The notes below the pieces were generated by a model. The model was not told the origin of the DNA. It worked only from the letters and a program-made list of their open reading frames with translations, and ran no database searches. Position numbers and translations under genes: made by a program. Below are positions 16,317 to 25,904 of a DNA stretch of 64,000 nt, in pieces. Each line of letters starts with the position of its first letter. Within the stretch, counting starts at the first letter, position 1. The DNA comes from an uncultured Clostridia bacterium (GTDB lineage Bacteria; Bacillota; Clostridia; Christensenellales; CAG-314), in assembly GCA_947625725.1 (NCBI GenBank), contig CANQPI010000004.1:29105-93104 (forward strand). Reading direction: 5' to 3'.

Positions 16317-18125
16317 ATGTCATTGCGCAACTTACTGACGAATTGGGGCAAAAATGTAGACGCCAAACCGTGGCAGGAATATCCGCGCCCGCAATTTGTG
16401 CGCAAAAGTTATTTCAACCTCAACGGATGGTGGGACTTTGCCATTACCGTCAAAGATATGATCCCCGAAGATTTCCATGGCAAAATTTTGGTGCCCTTTT
16501 CGCCCGAGTGCGTGCTTTCGGGAGTTAACAGAGTGTTGCAACCCAAGGAGTTTTTGTTTTACCGCCGCCGCTTTACCCTGCCCAAAACGTTCGTCAAAGA
16601 CTTGGTACTGCTCAATTTCGGGGCGGTGGACAACATTTGCGACGTGTACCTCAACAACGTTCACGTATGCCATCACGAGGGGGGCTACAATTCCTTTTCG
16701 GTGGACGTCACCAAGGCGTTGAAAGAGGAAAACGACATTATCGTCAAAGTGCGCGACTTTACCGACGCAGGATATCAAACTCGCGGCAAACAGTCCTCCA
16801 AACGCGGAGGAATGTGGTACATGCCTCAAAGCGGCATTTGGCAAACGGTGTGGATGGAGAGCGTACCCGCGCAATACATACAGTCCGTCAAGATCACGCC
16901 CGACTTTGACCGCGCGCAGGTAACTGTGGAGACAACGTGCAATTTCGACGAGCCGATAACGGCGATAATCACCGACGGCGACGTCGAGATCGCCAAGAAC
17001 GACGGCAAGGGCGCGGTCACATTACATTTCCCCGATGGCAAATTCGTGCCTTGGTCGCCGCAAAATCCGCATTTGTACGGACTCAAACTCATATCCCGCC
17101 GCGATCGTGTGGAAAGTTACTTCGGTATGCGCAAATTCAGCGTGGAAGTCGCCGGCAAATATCCTCGGTTGATGCTCAACAACAAGCCCTACTTCCACAA
17201 CGGACTGTTAGATCAAGGCTATTGGAGCGACGGATTGTACACTGCGCCGAGCGACGAGGCGCTTGTATACGACATTCAAACCGCAAAGGATCTGGGTTTC
17301 AACATGCTGCGCAAGCACATCAAAGTAGAGCCCGCCCGTTGGTATTACCATTGCGACAGGTTGGGAATGCTCGTTTGGCAGGATATGCCCAGCGGCGGCA
17401 CCAAATACAGCAAGTGGATCACGGCATACGCGCCTTTTGCGGACATTGACAAAATAAAAGACAACAACTATTCGCGATTCGGCCGCAAAAAGCAAGAAAG
17501 TCGCGATCTGTATGTGCGCGAGTACTCCGAAATGATCCGACAGTTGTACAATTGCGTGTGCATTGCCATGTGGGTACCTTTCAACGAGGGTTGGGGACAG
17601 TTCGACGCCAACAAGATTGCGGCGTTGACCAAACAACTAGACCCCACGCGCACGGTGGATCATGCCAGCGGTTGGCACGACCAAGGCGGCGGCGACGTCA
17701 AAAGTCTGCACGTTTATTACAAAAAATTCCGCATGCCCAACGACAAAAAGCGCGCCGTTTGCCTGACGGAATTCGGCGGGTACAGTTTCAAGGACGAGGC
17801 ACACAGCATCAATTTGGAAAGCACTTACGGCTACAAACAGTTTGAAAATCTGCGCGATTACAACGCGGGCGTGACGGAACTATACGAAAGAGATGTCATT
17901 CCCTGGATCAATCGCGGTCTGTCGGCGGCGGTTTATACCCAACTGTCGGATGTCGAGGACGAGGTCAACGGTCTGCTCACCTACGACCGCAAAGTACTCA
18001 AAATCAACCCCGACGTCATGCGCGACATCAACCGTCGCGTCAATCTTTACAAATTGGCGGAACTGTTGGAACAGGGCAAATACAAACAGCAAGAACACAT
18101 ACCCATCTACGAGGAAACCACATGA
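16317..18125 (+). CDS. Glycoside hydrolase family 2 (beta-glycosidase)
   Basis: 602 residues, cytoplasmic (no signal peptide). Domain order is a jelly-roll sugar-binding domain (about 30-190, with GSGVNRVLQP-like and YRRRFTLP strands), an Ig-like domain, and a TIM barrel from about 290. The acid/base Glu is in VPFNEGWGQFD and the nucleophile is probably the Glu of LTEFGGY. The family includes beta-galactosidases, beta-glucuronidases and beta-mannosidases; the substrate cannot be read from sequence. ATG 16317 follows AAGGAG, and the frame is open further upstream across the promoter. Overlaps tadA by four bases. Confidence 0.9.
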   Translation: MSLRNLLTNWGKNVDAKPWQEYPRPQFVRKSYFNLNGWWDFAITVKDMIPEDFHGKILVPFSPECVLSGVNRVLQPKEFLFYRRRFTLPKTFVKDLVLLNFGAVDNICDVYLNNVHVCHHEGGYNSFSVDVTKALKEENDIIVKVRDFTDAGYQTRGKQSSKRGGMWYMPQSGIWQTVWMESVPAQYIQSVKITPDFDRAQVTVETTCNFDEPITAIITDGDVEIAKNDGKGAVTLHFPDGKFVPWSPQNPHLYGLKLISRRDRVESYFGMRKFSVEVAGKYPRLMLNNKPYFHNGLLDQGYWSDGLYTAPSDEALVYDIQTAKDLGFNMLRKHIKVEPARWYYHCDRLGMLVWQDMPSGGTKYSKWITAYAPFADIDKIKDNNYSRFGRKKQESRDLYVREYSEMIRQLYNCVCIAMWVPFNEGWGQFDANKIAALTKQLDPTRTVDHASGWHDQGGGDVKSLHVYYKKFRMPNDKKRAVCLTEFGGYSFKDEAHSINLESTYGYKQFENLRDYNAGVTELYERDVIPWINRGLSAAVYTQLSDVEDEVNGLLTYDRKVLKINPDVMRDINRRVNLYKLAELLEQGKYKQQEHIPIYEETT

Positions 18126-18574
18126 ACCAAGAGGAACGCTACATGCGTCTTGCGCTGAAACAGGCGGCGGTTTCGCTCAAACGGGACGAAGTTCCCATTG
18201 GCGCGGTCGTCGTCAAAGACGGCAAAGTGATTTCGCGCGCGCACAACACGCGCAACGCTTCCCGCGACGCAACGGACCATGCCGAACTTGTTGCGATCAA
18301 ACGCGCCTGCGCCAAACTTGGCGATTGGCGGCTTGCGGGTTGCGATCTGTATGTAACGTTGGAACCTTGCATTATGTGTTTGGGCGCATGTTTTAACGCG
18401 CGTTTGCGCAACGTCTACTTCGGCGCGTTCGATTTGAGCGGCAAGGGCTGTATCGCCTTGGCGGAGTCCGTCGGACGCACATTGAACCACGAACTTCAAC
18501 TAAAAGGCGGCATTTTGGAAAAAGAGTGTTCCCTTTTGCTCACCGATTACTTCAAGTCCAAACGCGGCGTTTGA
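18122..18574 (+). CDS. tadA: tRNA-specific adenosine deaminase
   Basis: 150 residues. TadA deaminates A34 to inosine in tRNA-Arg(ACG), allowing one tRNA to read CGU, CGC and CGA. Zinc and catalytic residues are in DHAELVAIKRA (His and the proton-shuttle Glu) and LEPCIMCLGAC (two Cys). The N-terminal ALKQA and VPIGAVVV are typical. Its substrate tRNA-Arg(ACG) is encoded at 63705-63781. Coupled to the GH2 gene by a four-base overlap and followed 32 bp later by dnaA, which has its own promoter. Confidence 0.95.
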   Translation: MNQEERYMRLALKQAAVSLKRDEVPIGAVVVKDGKVISRAHNTRNASRDATDHAELVAIKRACAKLGDWRLAGCDLYVTLEPCIMCLGACFNARLRNVYFGAFDLSGKGCIALAESVGRTLNHELQLKGGILEKECSLLLTDYFKSKRGV

Positions 18575-18600
18575 CAAACTTGACGAAAAACGTATATAAT
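18571..18600 (+). promoter_or_regulatory. dnaA promoter giving a probable leaderless mRNA
   Basis: TTGACA at 18571-18576 (overlapping the tadA stop) and TATAAT at 18595-18600, 18-bp spacer. The dnaA ATG at 18607 lies six bases downstream, without Shine-Dalgarno. Confidence 0.75.
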
Positions 18601-18606
18601 TGACTT

Positions 18607-19971
18607 ATGCTGAAAATCAATCAAATTTGGAACAATATCTTGCTGGAAGCCGAGGCAAAAACGACTACATTGGCTTACGACCTTTATATCAACTCTTTGT
18701 CGCCCGTGGGGATCTATCACGACAGGTTGATACTTCTGGCGGAAACGCGCGCGATCAAAAATATCGTCGAGCATAACTACAAAGAAATTCTCAAAAAATG
18801 TACCAACGTGGTGTTTCCGTCCATTGTTGACGTGGAGATCATCATCGAGGACGAACTGCCCAATGTCGGCAATGTGGAAAAGGAAGTTGACATACCCGTT
18901 TCGCCCAACTATGTCAACGACACGGAGGAAAAAGTCAGTTTTGTTTCGCAGTACACTTTTGATAACTTTGTCGTCGGCAAATCCAACGAATACGCCCATG
19001 CCGTGGCGCGCGCCGTTGCGGACAACCCCGGCACAAAGTACAATCCCGTGTTCATTTGGGGCGGCGTAGGGCTGGGCAAAACGCACCTTATGCACGCTAT
19101 CGGCAACAGTTTGCAACGCAACTTTCCCGAAAAAAAGATAATGTACGTCACCTGCGATCAATTCGTCAACGAGTTTATCGAGTCCATTCACGATACATCC
19201 AACCCCAACGCGCCGCGCAACTTCCGCGACAAGTATCGCAAATTGGATGTGCTTATGATGGACGACGTGCAGTTTTTGGCAAACAAGGAAGGCACTCAGG
19301 AGGAGATGTTCCACACCTTCAACGAACTGTTCCTTGCGGACAAACAAATAATTTTGAGCAGTGACAGACCGCCCAAAGAGATCAAGATAGAGGAACGGCT
19401 CAAAACGCGGTTTGCAACGGGAGTGATCGCCGACATTCAGCCGCCTAACCTCGAAACGCGCATAGCCATTCTGCAAAAGAAGTGCAGCAACAAGGGGTAT
19501 TCGCTCAATATCAAGATACTTACGCTCATTGCGGAAAAGATCACAAACAACATTCGCGAAATGGAGGGTATGCTCAACCGCATAATCAGTTATTCCACAT
19601 TGGTGGGCGGCGATCCCAACGACATGAACATTGTGCAGGACGCGCTCAAAGACTATGCCGACGCTTCCAGCGACATTATAACGATCGACCACGTCGTCAA
19701 CGCCACTTGCGAATACTTCCGAGTCAAGCGCGAAGATCTTATCGGCAAAAAGAAGAACAAGGAAATCGTCGTCCCTCGCCAGATATGTATTTATTTGATT
19801 TGCGATATTTTGGGACAAAGCGTTCCGCTTGCCAGCATAGGCGAGTATTTCGGCGGGCGCGATCACACAACGGTAATGCACGCGCGCGACAAAATCAGCG
19901 AGGAAATCAAAACAAGCGATATTGTTGCGGCGCAGGTCAAGGACATACGCGACAAAATTTACAATCGCTGA
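18607..19971 (+). CDS. dnaA: Chromosomal replication initiator DnaA
   Basis: 454 residues. Domain I (about 1-85) is followed by a short linker, then the AAA+ core from YTFDNFVVGKSNEYAHA. Walker A is WGGVGLGKTHLM, Walker B LDVLMMDDVQFL, sensor I ILSSDRPPKEI. The C-terminal domain IV carries the DnaA-box-binding signature GGRDHTTVMHA. Complete. The context is unusual: tadA upstream and a PH-domain membrane protein downstream instead of rpmH and dnaN. I saw no cluster of TTATCCACA-type DnaA boxes around it, so this need not be the origin. Confidence 0.98.
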   Translation: MLKINQIWNNILLEAEAKTTTLAYDLYINSLSPVGIYHDRLILLAETRAIKNIVEHNYKEILKKCTNVVFPSIVDVEIIIEDELPNVGNVEKEVDIPVSPNYVNDTEEKVSFVSQYTFDNFVVGKSNEYAHAVARAVADNPGTKYNPVFIWGGVGLGKTHLMHAIGNSLQRNFPEKKIMYVTCDQFVNEFIESIHDTSNPNAPRNFRDKYRKLDVLMMDDVQFLANKEGTQEEMFHTFNELFLADKQIILSSDRPPKEIKIEERLKTRFATGVIADIQPPNLETRIAILQKKCSNKGYSLNIKILTLIAEKITNNIREMEGMLNRIISYSTLVGGDPNDMNIVQDALKDYADASSDIITIDHVVNATCEYFRVKREDLIGKKKNKEIVVPRQICIYLICDILGQSVPLASIGEYFGGRDHTTVMHARDKISEEIKTSDIVAAQVKDIRDKIYNR

Positions 19972-20073
19972 CGGCGGCGCGCACCAAATGCGGCGCAAAA
20001 TTGGACAAAAAGAAGTTTTTGCGGACGTTTTTTGCGCCTACGCACAAAATTTCAGCGGATTTGTAACAGGTAC

Positions 20074-20102
20074 TTGACATATTGTTATTTTAATCATAAA
20101 AT
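20074..20102 (+). promoter_or_regulatory. Promoter of the PH-domain protein
   Basis: TTGACA at 20074-20079 and TAAAAT at 20097-20102, 17-bp spacer. Confidence 0.8.
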
Positions 20103-20131
20103 AAATACGATAAAAGTTAGGAGCAACGTCT

Positions 20132-20755
20132 ATGAGTAGATATGTAAAAAAGAGTCTGACCGAGGGCGAAGAAATAATTATCAAAGCCAAGAAAAGTTGG
20201 TGGTTCATCACTTGGCCCATCATTTGTTTTGTGGGCGCGGTGGTGGCGTTGATTTTTGCAATACCGCCCATTGTGGATCTTGCAGAAACAGTCACCAGCG
20301 ACATACCCTTTTTGGCGACGTTTTTGTCCGTGCTGTTCAAGTACATTTTGCCCATCTTGTTGGGCTTGATACTCGGTTTGAGTACCTTTATTCCCGCTTG
20401 CAAACACCTCATCACGGCGTTGACGTTGCAAGTGGTGCTTACCAACAAGCGTTTGATAAGTCGTGTGGGTCTGTTCCGTACGCGTGCCTTGGATATTCCG
20501 ATTGACAAAATCGACCACGTTGAGGTGCGCGCGTCGTTGTTCGGCAATTGGTTCCACGACTACGAAGTGGAGATCGCCAGCGTAAGCGGCACCGACGGCG
20601 TGATCGCAGGCAGACGCAAGAGCATACGCACGTTTTGCGGCATTTCCAACGCAAAGAAATTGCGCGAAAGCGTTATCGAAACGTTGGAACAACACGCGGA
20701 TGTGTCGCGCAGAATGCAAGCCAAGGAAATTGCTTTTGCATTGAACGAACACTGA
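20132..20755 (+). CDS. Membrane protein with bacterial PH domain
   Basis: 207 residues. Hydrophobic segments at about 24-46 and 65-92 are followed by a PH-like beta domain (LQVVLTNKRLISRVGLFRTR, then DIPIDKIDHVEVR), the bPH_2/DUF304 pattern, and a C-terminal helix. Function of the family is largely unknown. A G-rich Shine-Dalgarno (TAGGAG) sits before the ATG, and a terminator follows. Confidence 0.87.
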   Translation: MSRYVKKSLTEGEEIIIKAKKSWWFITWPIICFVGAVVALIFAIPPIVDLAETVTSDIPFLATFLSVLFKYILPILLGLILGLSTFIPACKHLITALTLQVVLTNKRLISRVGLFRTRALDIPIDKIDHVEVRASLFGNWFHDYEVEIASVSGTDGVIAGRRKSIRTFCGISNAKKLRESVIETLEQHADVSRRMQAKEIAFALNEH

Positions 20756-20789
20756 CAAACACCTTGTCACAATACAATTTGTCACAAAC

Positions 20790-20820
20790 AAACTCCCCGC
20801 GAACGTTCGCAGGGAGTTTT
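20790..20820. terminator. Bidirectional intrinsic terminator
   Basis: AAACTCCC and GGGAGTTT arms with an inner GAAC/GTTC stem, between convergent genes. Confidence 0.85.
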
Positions 20821-20831
20821 GCATTGGTTGT

Positions 20832-21743
20832 TTATTCGACTATTTCGTTGTTGGCATTGGCTGCCGCAATACGCTTTTCCGCCTCGTCAAAGTAGGTTTT
20901 GTAGGCGTTGGTGAGCAACTTGTTGTAATGTTGACGTTCCTCGTCGTTTTTCGGTTCGGCAAATGTGTAAGGACCATTTACCTTCCATTTGTTGAACAAG
21001 CCGATACGTATGGCGTTTTTGGGGCAAAGGTGCGCGCAACGCATACACATTAGGCAATTCCCGCCAAAGCGGAACTTGCCCTTTTTGGTAATGCGTATGT
21101 TGTGCGTGGGGCAGTCGTTTACGCATTTGCCGCAATGAACGCAGTCCTTGCTTACGCGATACATGCGCCCGTTCAGTTGCCCGCCCCATTGTTGGCAACG
21201 CATTACCCAGGCGACGGTGCCTCCGAAACGCACTTTTTCCAACAGGTGTTTTGCGCCGCCCATCATTTCCGACGCGTCCAGCGGTATCAACTTTTGCGCT
21301 GTTTCCCACATTTTGTGCGCCATTTCGTCCGAGTGGCGGAACATGATGTTGTAGGGCATGCAGTAGTGGTACTCGTTGGTCACGTCAAACTTGCGCCTGC
21401 GCAGGTATCCGTACAGTTTGATAGAGGAAATGTTGTTCAGTTTGAGCGGCTCGCCCGAGGTGTTGAACACAAACGTTCGCTTGCTTTTGGCAAGATGGGG
21501 TAGTTTTTTTGCAAATTGCAACGCTATCGGCGGCGCGTTGAAAGCGTACACGGGATAGCCTAGTCCAAACAGATCGCAAGTTTCTATTTGTTGCGCAAGT
21601 TCGTCGGGAAGTTTTTTTTGCAGTGTGAGCAGGTCGATGCTGTGTACGACGACCTCGCCGTATCGGGCAAGTTGTTCGGCAAATTTTTCCGCAACCTTTT
21701 GGGTGTTGCCCGTACCGGAAAAATAACAAATCACGGTTTTCAT
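20832..21743 (-). CDS. EFR1-family ferrodoxin (flavodoxin-like plus two 4Fe-4S clusters)
   Basis: 303 residues. The N-terminal flavodoxin-like fold starts ICYFSGTGNTQKVAEKFA (FMN phosphate loop). Two ferredoxin motifs follow at about 185-235: CVHCGKCVNDCP and CLMCMRCAHLCP. Such proteins are common in clostridia as electron carriers with unknown partners. The start overlaps the end of the upstream epimerase gene by four bases (ATGA on the minus strand), so the two are co-translated and may act in one redox step. Confidence 0.92.
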   Translation of the reverse strand: MKTVICYFSGTGNTQKVAEKFAEQLARYGEVVVHSIDLLTLQKKLPDELAQQIETCDLFGLGYPVYAFNAPPIALQFAKKLPHLAKSKRTFVFNTSGEPLKLNNISSIKLYGYLRRRKFDVTNEYHYCMPYNIMFRHSDEMAHKMWETAQKLIPLDASEMMGGAKHLLEKVRFGGTVAWVMRCQQWGGQLNGRMYRVSKDCVHCGKCVNDCPTHNIRITKKGKFRFGGNCLMCMRCAHLCPKNAIRIGLFNKWKVNGPYTFAEPKNDEERQHYNKLLTNAYKTYFDEAEKRIAAANANNEIVE

Positions 21744-23275
21744 TTTATTTTACTGTACTTTGCCTCAAATTTGTCGTTAAAGAAGTAGAAGTTGTTTTCG
21801 TTTTCGTCGTGGCTGTCGTACCATACTTGCGCGTAGATCTTGTCCTTTTTGGCAAGACGGTCAAAGTCCCAACAGTAACTGCGGTAACTGGGATTCCACC
21901 AGTGTCCCGCCGCCACGGTGTAACCTTTCATTTTGAAACGTTCGCCGTCGCTGTTTTCCCACTCCAACGTGTCGTACAGACCGCCGTGTTGAGATAGCAG
22001 CCTGCCTCCGTGCAAAGTTGCTATTTGTCTGAGTTCGCGGTAGCCTATTTCGCGCGTGGGATCAAATCCGATATTTATCAGAGGCGCGTTGTCGCGATCC
22101 AACAGTTGTTTGTAGTCGAGGGGGTTGCCCCATTCGTCTTTGCCCTCAAAGAGCAAGGGGAATTTGTTCCAATCTTTGCCCAGCGCGTCGTAATTTCCGT
22201 CGCCGCCGAAGTAGGCTAGCATGCGAGCGGTGTCGCGGTGCTTTTTCCAATACCGAGGGCTGTTGGGGCTTTTGAACAGACGTTCGATGGCAAGTTTTTT
22301 TATCAGTTTTTTGGGTACTATCTTGCCCATTTTGAGTATGCCGTGTTCGCGTTTGAACTGTTCCCAAAAGTCTTTGGTGCTTTGTCTTTGGTAGTGGAAC
22401 AGGTCGTCCAACTCGTTGCTGTCGTAAAACCACACTCCGTGAAAGTTTCGCAGCGAGTTAAAGTTGGGCTCGAAAAAGTTTTTTACGCTGCCGCCGATGA
22501 TCTCAAAACCGTCGTTCAGCACGTCGTAACCGGTAACGCAGTTTACCAAACCGCCGCCTATATCGAAAACTCTGTTCCAAAAACGGCGTTTGAGTTCGAC
22601 GGCGTTTTCCATATCCGCCTTGATGATGTTGGCTATCAACAAACCGCTGTCCTCTGCCGTTACCCACTCTAACGGCGCGTTGAAACAGGTGTGGAACATC
22701 AGTCCGTCGCTCATGTTGTCGGATAGCATATTGTTGTGCAACATGGCCGTTTGGCGAAGCACCGTTTTGTAACGTATGTTGCTCTCCAGCACGCGAAATT
22801 CTCCCCGCATCTTGGTGAGAGAGTAGATGTCGAACGGAGATATCAACAGCGGGTCGCCCACGCGAGCCCACATGTGTTTGCTGTTGCGGTTGCCGTACAG
22901 CGCAACGGTGCTGATGTGTATCAATTTGGGCTGATCGTGAAGCGATTCTATTGCCGTACACAGACAGTCCGCACCTTTTTCGTTGCAAGAGATTGCGTAT
23001 TGCGGCACCTGATCGCTGTGCGGCGGAATTACCGACGCCATGTTCACAACGTAGTCTACGCCGTTTACCAATTCGTCGCACACGTCGGGATGATTTATGC
23101 TTCCGTAAACAAACTGTATGCGGTTCATTTGCCCTTTGCATATTTTTTTGATTTTTGCAATGCGCTTTTCTTTGGCAAAGACAAGCAGTTTCAGTTCCAC
23201 GTCGGGAATTTTGATCAATTCTTTGAGGGCTTGCAGACCCATGTTTCCCGTAACGCCCGTCAACGCAACTTTCAT
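21740..23275 (-). CDS. NAD(P)-dependent epimerase/dehydratase family protein, long form
   Basis: 511 residues. Rossmann start MKVALTGVTGNMGLQAL with GxxGxxG, and the extended-SDR catalytic YxxxK in DIYSLTKMRG; HISTVALYGNR matches the preceding Ser/Thr. The catalytic domain resembles sugar-nucleotide or steroid epimerases, but an extra C-terminal region of about 200 residues (DKEFLG-type WN, rich in aromatic residues) is not recognised. First gene of a leftward pair with the EFR1 protein; substrate unknown. Confidence 0.86.
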   Translation of the reverse strand: MKVALTGVTGNMGLQALKELIKIPDVELKLLVFAKEKRIAKIKKICKGQMNRIQFVYGSINHPDVCDELVNGVDYVVNMASVIPPHSDQVPQYAISCNEKGADCLCTAIESLHDQPKLIHISTVALYGNRNSKHMWARVGDPLLISPFDIYSLTKMRGEFRVLESNIRYKTVLRQTAMLHNNMLSDNMSDGLMFHTCFNAPLEWVTAEDSGLLIANIIKADMENAVELKRRFWNRVFDIGGGLVNCVTGYDVLNDGFEIIGGSVKNFFEPNFNSLRNFHGVWFYDSNELDDLFHYQRQSTKDFWEQFKREHGILKMGKIVPKKLIKKLAIERLFKSPNSPRYWKKHRDTARMLAYFGGDGNYDALGKDWNKFPLLFEGKDEWGNPLDYKQLLDRDNAPLINIGFDPTREIGYRELRQIATLHGGRLLSQHGGLYDTLEWENSDGERFKMKGYTVAAGHWWNPSYRSYCWDFDRLAKKDKIYAQVWYDSHDENENNFYFFNDKFEAKYSKIK

Positions 23276-23330
23276 TGTTACACTCCTCGGTAGTTGATTG
23301 TATGGGCAAATCGCCCACCGTAACTAATAT

Positions 23331-23359
23331 ATTATACAGGACTTTTGGAACAAAATCAA
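23331..23359 (-). promoter_or_regulatory. Promoter of the epimerase-EFR1 operon
   Basis: Minus-strand TTGATT (23359-23354) and TATAAT (23336-23331), 17-bp spacer. Confidence 0.75.
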
Positions 23360-23428
23360 GACAAAACACCTACATTTCGACAATTTTCTCTATCGCCGTT
23401 GCGGCGGACTGTTTCTTTTTGTATAATA

Positions 23429-23457
23429 TTGACATCTCTTTTTTGTTGTTGTAAAAT
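23429..23457 (+). promoter_or_regulatory. Promoter upstream of the GmrSD-like gene
   Basis: TTGACA at 23429-23434 and TAAAAT at 23452-23457, 17-bp spacer. It leaves an AT-rich leader of about 215 nt to the start at 23681, in which I see no gene. Confidence 0.72.
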
Positions 23458-23680
23458 GATTAAAATAAAGAGATACGCATAAAAGCAAAACGCTTTCAGA
23501 GAACACTTGGTATAAGAACATCCTGTTTTTTATGAGGACAAATACTACATTGTTATCTAGAAGGCATTGCAGTAATGTGGTGCTTAACTATTATTTAAAA
23601 AACTGTAAAATTAAAACTGTTTGGAATATTGGCGTTTGACGGTTGACAACATGAGCGAAAAAAACGGAGGAAAATTTGAA

Positions 23681-25768
23681 ATGAAAGCAGAGCCGGAAAA
23701 ACTTATAGATTTGATGTTTGATAATAAAAGACAATACCAAATTCCAGTTTATCAAAGAAATTATGATTGGAAAAAAGACAACTGCCTGGAACTTTTTAAT
23801 GATGCCGTTGCCGCATACGATAACGAAAGAACACATTTTTTGGGGACAGTGGTTCAAGTGCAAAAGGACGAGGAAGGTGGTCTTAAACATTTTATTATTG
23901 TTGACGGACAACAAAGAATGACATCAATCTATCTTTTGCTGAAAGCGATGTATGATAATGCTGGCGACGCAAATAAAAAAGAGTTAGAAGGATTATTGTT
24001 TAATAGTTCTTCCTCGCATGACTTTGATAAGAGCGAAAAAAACAAACTCAAATTAAAACCAATAAAAAGTGACAATGAGCAATTTTTGCTGTTAATGAGC
24101 GATAAGTATGACCAAATGGACAAAACGTCTAATATAACTGTTAACTATGGTTATTTTTGTGAGTTAGTAAAAGCAAAAATAGACGAAGGATATTCGATAA
24201 ATAATATACTAAGCGGTTTGAAAAAACTTGAAATAGTAATGATTAGCCTAAAAGAACCGAATGATGATCCGCAAGTCATTTTTGAAAGGATAAATTCTAC
24301 TGGAGAAGATCTAAAACTTGCAGACTTGATAAGAAACTATCTTCTTATGACCGATGCCAATATGGATTATTTGTTTGAAGAGTATTGGCTACCGATGGAA
24401 ACCGCCCTAGGTAAAAGCGAAATAAACAAATATTTTTTGATGTATATCACATTTAAAATCGGTGAAGTAAAAGAAAGTAAGGCATATCAGGTATATAAAA
24501 AATGGGCGGATTCGGAAAACTTATCGCATGAACTTTTAATTAAAGATTTAAAATACTACTCTAAGTTTTATCAAGCGTTTGTGGGATTTTCCAATAATTA
24601 CTCCAAAGAAATAAATAGTTATTTAACCGCATTTCATGGCCTAAATCAAACAACGATTTACCCGTTTTTGTTTTCGGTTTTTAATGACTATGAAGAAAAT
24701 AAAATTGATGAAGAAATTTTGTTGCAGGTACTCCAATTTTATTTAAATTACACATTACGAAGAATGGTAATCGGTGTTCCGTCAAATTCTTTGAGGGGAC
24801 TATATCGCTCATTATACAGAAGAATATTTAAGACAGATGAAAGCAAACATGACTATTTACGCTCTATTTACAATTTTATGGCAAAAGAACTTGCTTATAC
24901 CAAAGACGCTGTTCCTAACGATACGTCATTTAAAGAAAGATTGATGAGTGAAAATCTATACAAAAATAGAAGTTTGTGCAGGTATATCCTGTCTATATTG
25001 GAAAATGGAATTAACACTATACGTGAAAGCGTAGTTATTGATAGTGATATTTCCATAGAACACATTATGCCGCAAAACAAAGACAATGTGTGGTGGAGAG
25101 CAGAAATAGGGAACAACTATGAAATAGTATATGACAGATATTTGCACACATTAGGCAATCTTTCCTTGACGGGATATAACAGCGAACTGTCCGATTTGGA
25201 TTTTCCTAGCAAGGTAAGCAAGATAAAGGAAAAGTCCAAGTTTGAGTTCCTAAATCGTGATGTTATAGACAAACAGCATTGGAATGAAAAAACAATAAAT
25301 GCGCGAGCAGAAAGACTCAGCAGTAAACTTATAAGCGATTTGATGCTTCCGGAAAATTTTGGTAAAAATATAGTTCAATATAGTGAAAACAGTCACCATT
25401 TGGATGATATTTGTGATTATACGGGACTTAAAGCAGTAAGTTTTATTTTCTTGGGTGAAAACAGAGAGGTTGATTCTGTTAAAGAAATGTTGGTTAAATT
25501 TGTCGAATTGCTATACGCATTGGATTCCGACAAACTTCAAATTATGGCCAATGCTGACTGGAAGAGTGCAAATGCAAGTGTGCCACTGCTTACTTGTGAT
25601 GCCAGCAAATTAAGGTCGGCGAGCGAAATTGACAATACCGGCATTTTTGTAGAAACCAACAGAAGTTTTAATGATATTGTGAGGTCTATCAAGTATCTTA
25701 TGATAGCCTATGATTTGAGCATGGATGATTTTGTATTCTATACAACTTCCAAAGAACAGAGTGAATAA
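23681..25768 (+). CDS. Single-chain GmrSD-like protein (DUF262 plus DUF1524), candidate type IV restriction enzyme
   Basis: 695 residues. The DUF262 half starts with IPVYQRNYDW (21-30) and has the hallmark DGQQR (75-79), a ParB/Srx-like nucleotide site. A long helical middle leads to the DUF1524 HNH-like nuclease region with IEHIMPQ and LGNLSLTGYNSELSD, then W/N residues. A further 150-residue C-terminal domain is unassigned. GmrSD proteins cut phage DNA bearing modified cytosines. ATG 23681 has GGAGG ten bases upstream; in-frame ATGs at 23621 and 23651 lack it. Codon use is strikingly A/T-rich compared with neighbours, consistent with transfer. Confidence 0.88.
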   Translation: MKAEPEKLIDLMFDNKRQYQIPVYQRNYDWKKDNCLELFNDAVAAYDNERTHFLGTVVQVQKDEEGGLKHFIIVDGQQRMTSIYLLLKAMYDNAGDANKKELEGLLFNSSSSHDFDKSEKNKLKLKPIKSDNEQFLLLMSDKYDQMDKTSNITVNYGYFCELVKAKIDEGYSINNILSGLKKLEIVMISLKEPNDDPQVIFERINSTGEDLKLADLIRNYLLMTDANMDYLFEEYWLPMETALGKSEINKYFLMYITFKIGEVKESKAYQVYKKWADSENLSHELLIKDLKYYSKFYQAFVGFSNNYSKEINSYLTAFHGLNQTTIYPFLFSVFNDYEENKIDEEILLQVLQFYLNYTLRRMVIGVPSNSLRGLYRSLYRRIFKTDESKHDYLRSIYNFMAKELAYTKDAVPNDTSFKERLMSENLYKNRSLCRYILSILENGINTIRESVVIDSDISIEHIMPQNKDNVWWRAEIGNNYEIVYDRYLHTLGNLSLTGYNSELSDLDFPSKVSKIKEKSKFEFLNRDVIDKQHWNEKTINARAERLSSKLISDLMLPENFGKNIVQYSENSHHLDDICDYTGLKAVSFIFLGENREVDSVKEMLVKFVELLYALDSDKLQIMANADWKSANASVPLLTCDASKLRSASEIDNTGIFVETNRSFNDIVRSIKYLMIAYDLSMDDFVFYTTSKEQSE

Positions 25769-25904
25769 AAAGCGTTATAATTGTATGCTAAACAATCAGT
25801 CCTTCTCAATAGGAAGGTGGAACGAAGGAATATGATGATGTAATAGGAGTATTATTGTTTGGGTTTACTCTTTGTTTTACAAGGGTTTTAAACGGAGGCA
25901 AAGT

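Noticed and set aside
18547-19998. 483-codon open frame antisense to dnaA
   Set aside because: DnaA is unambiguous. Codon bias of the sense strand leaves the opposite strand free of stops; such mirror frames occur over many genes here (for example 4355-5413, 41864-43171, 47225-48379).
18575-20131. Replication origin around dnaA
   Set aside because: No clustered TTATCCACA-type boxes or AT-rich unwinding element seen by eye on either side, and dnaN is absent.
25769-25904. Tiny ATG-ATG-ATG-TAA frame before the 94-residue gene
   Set aside because: Three codons only; no evidence for a functional upstream frame.
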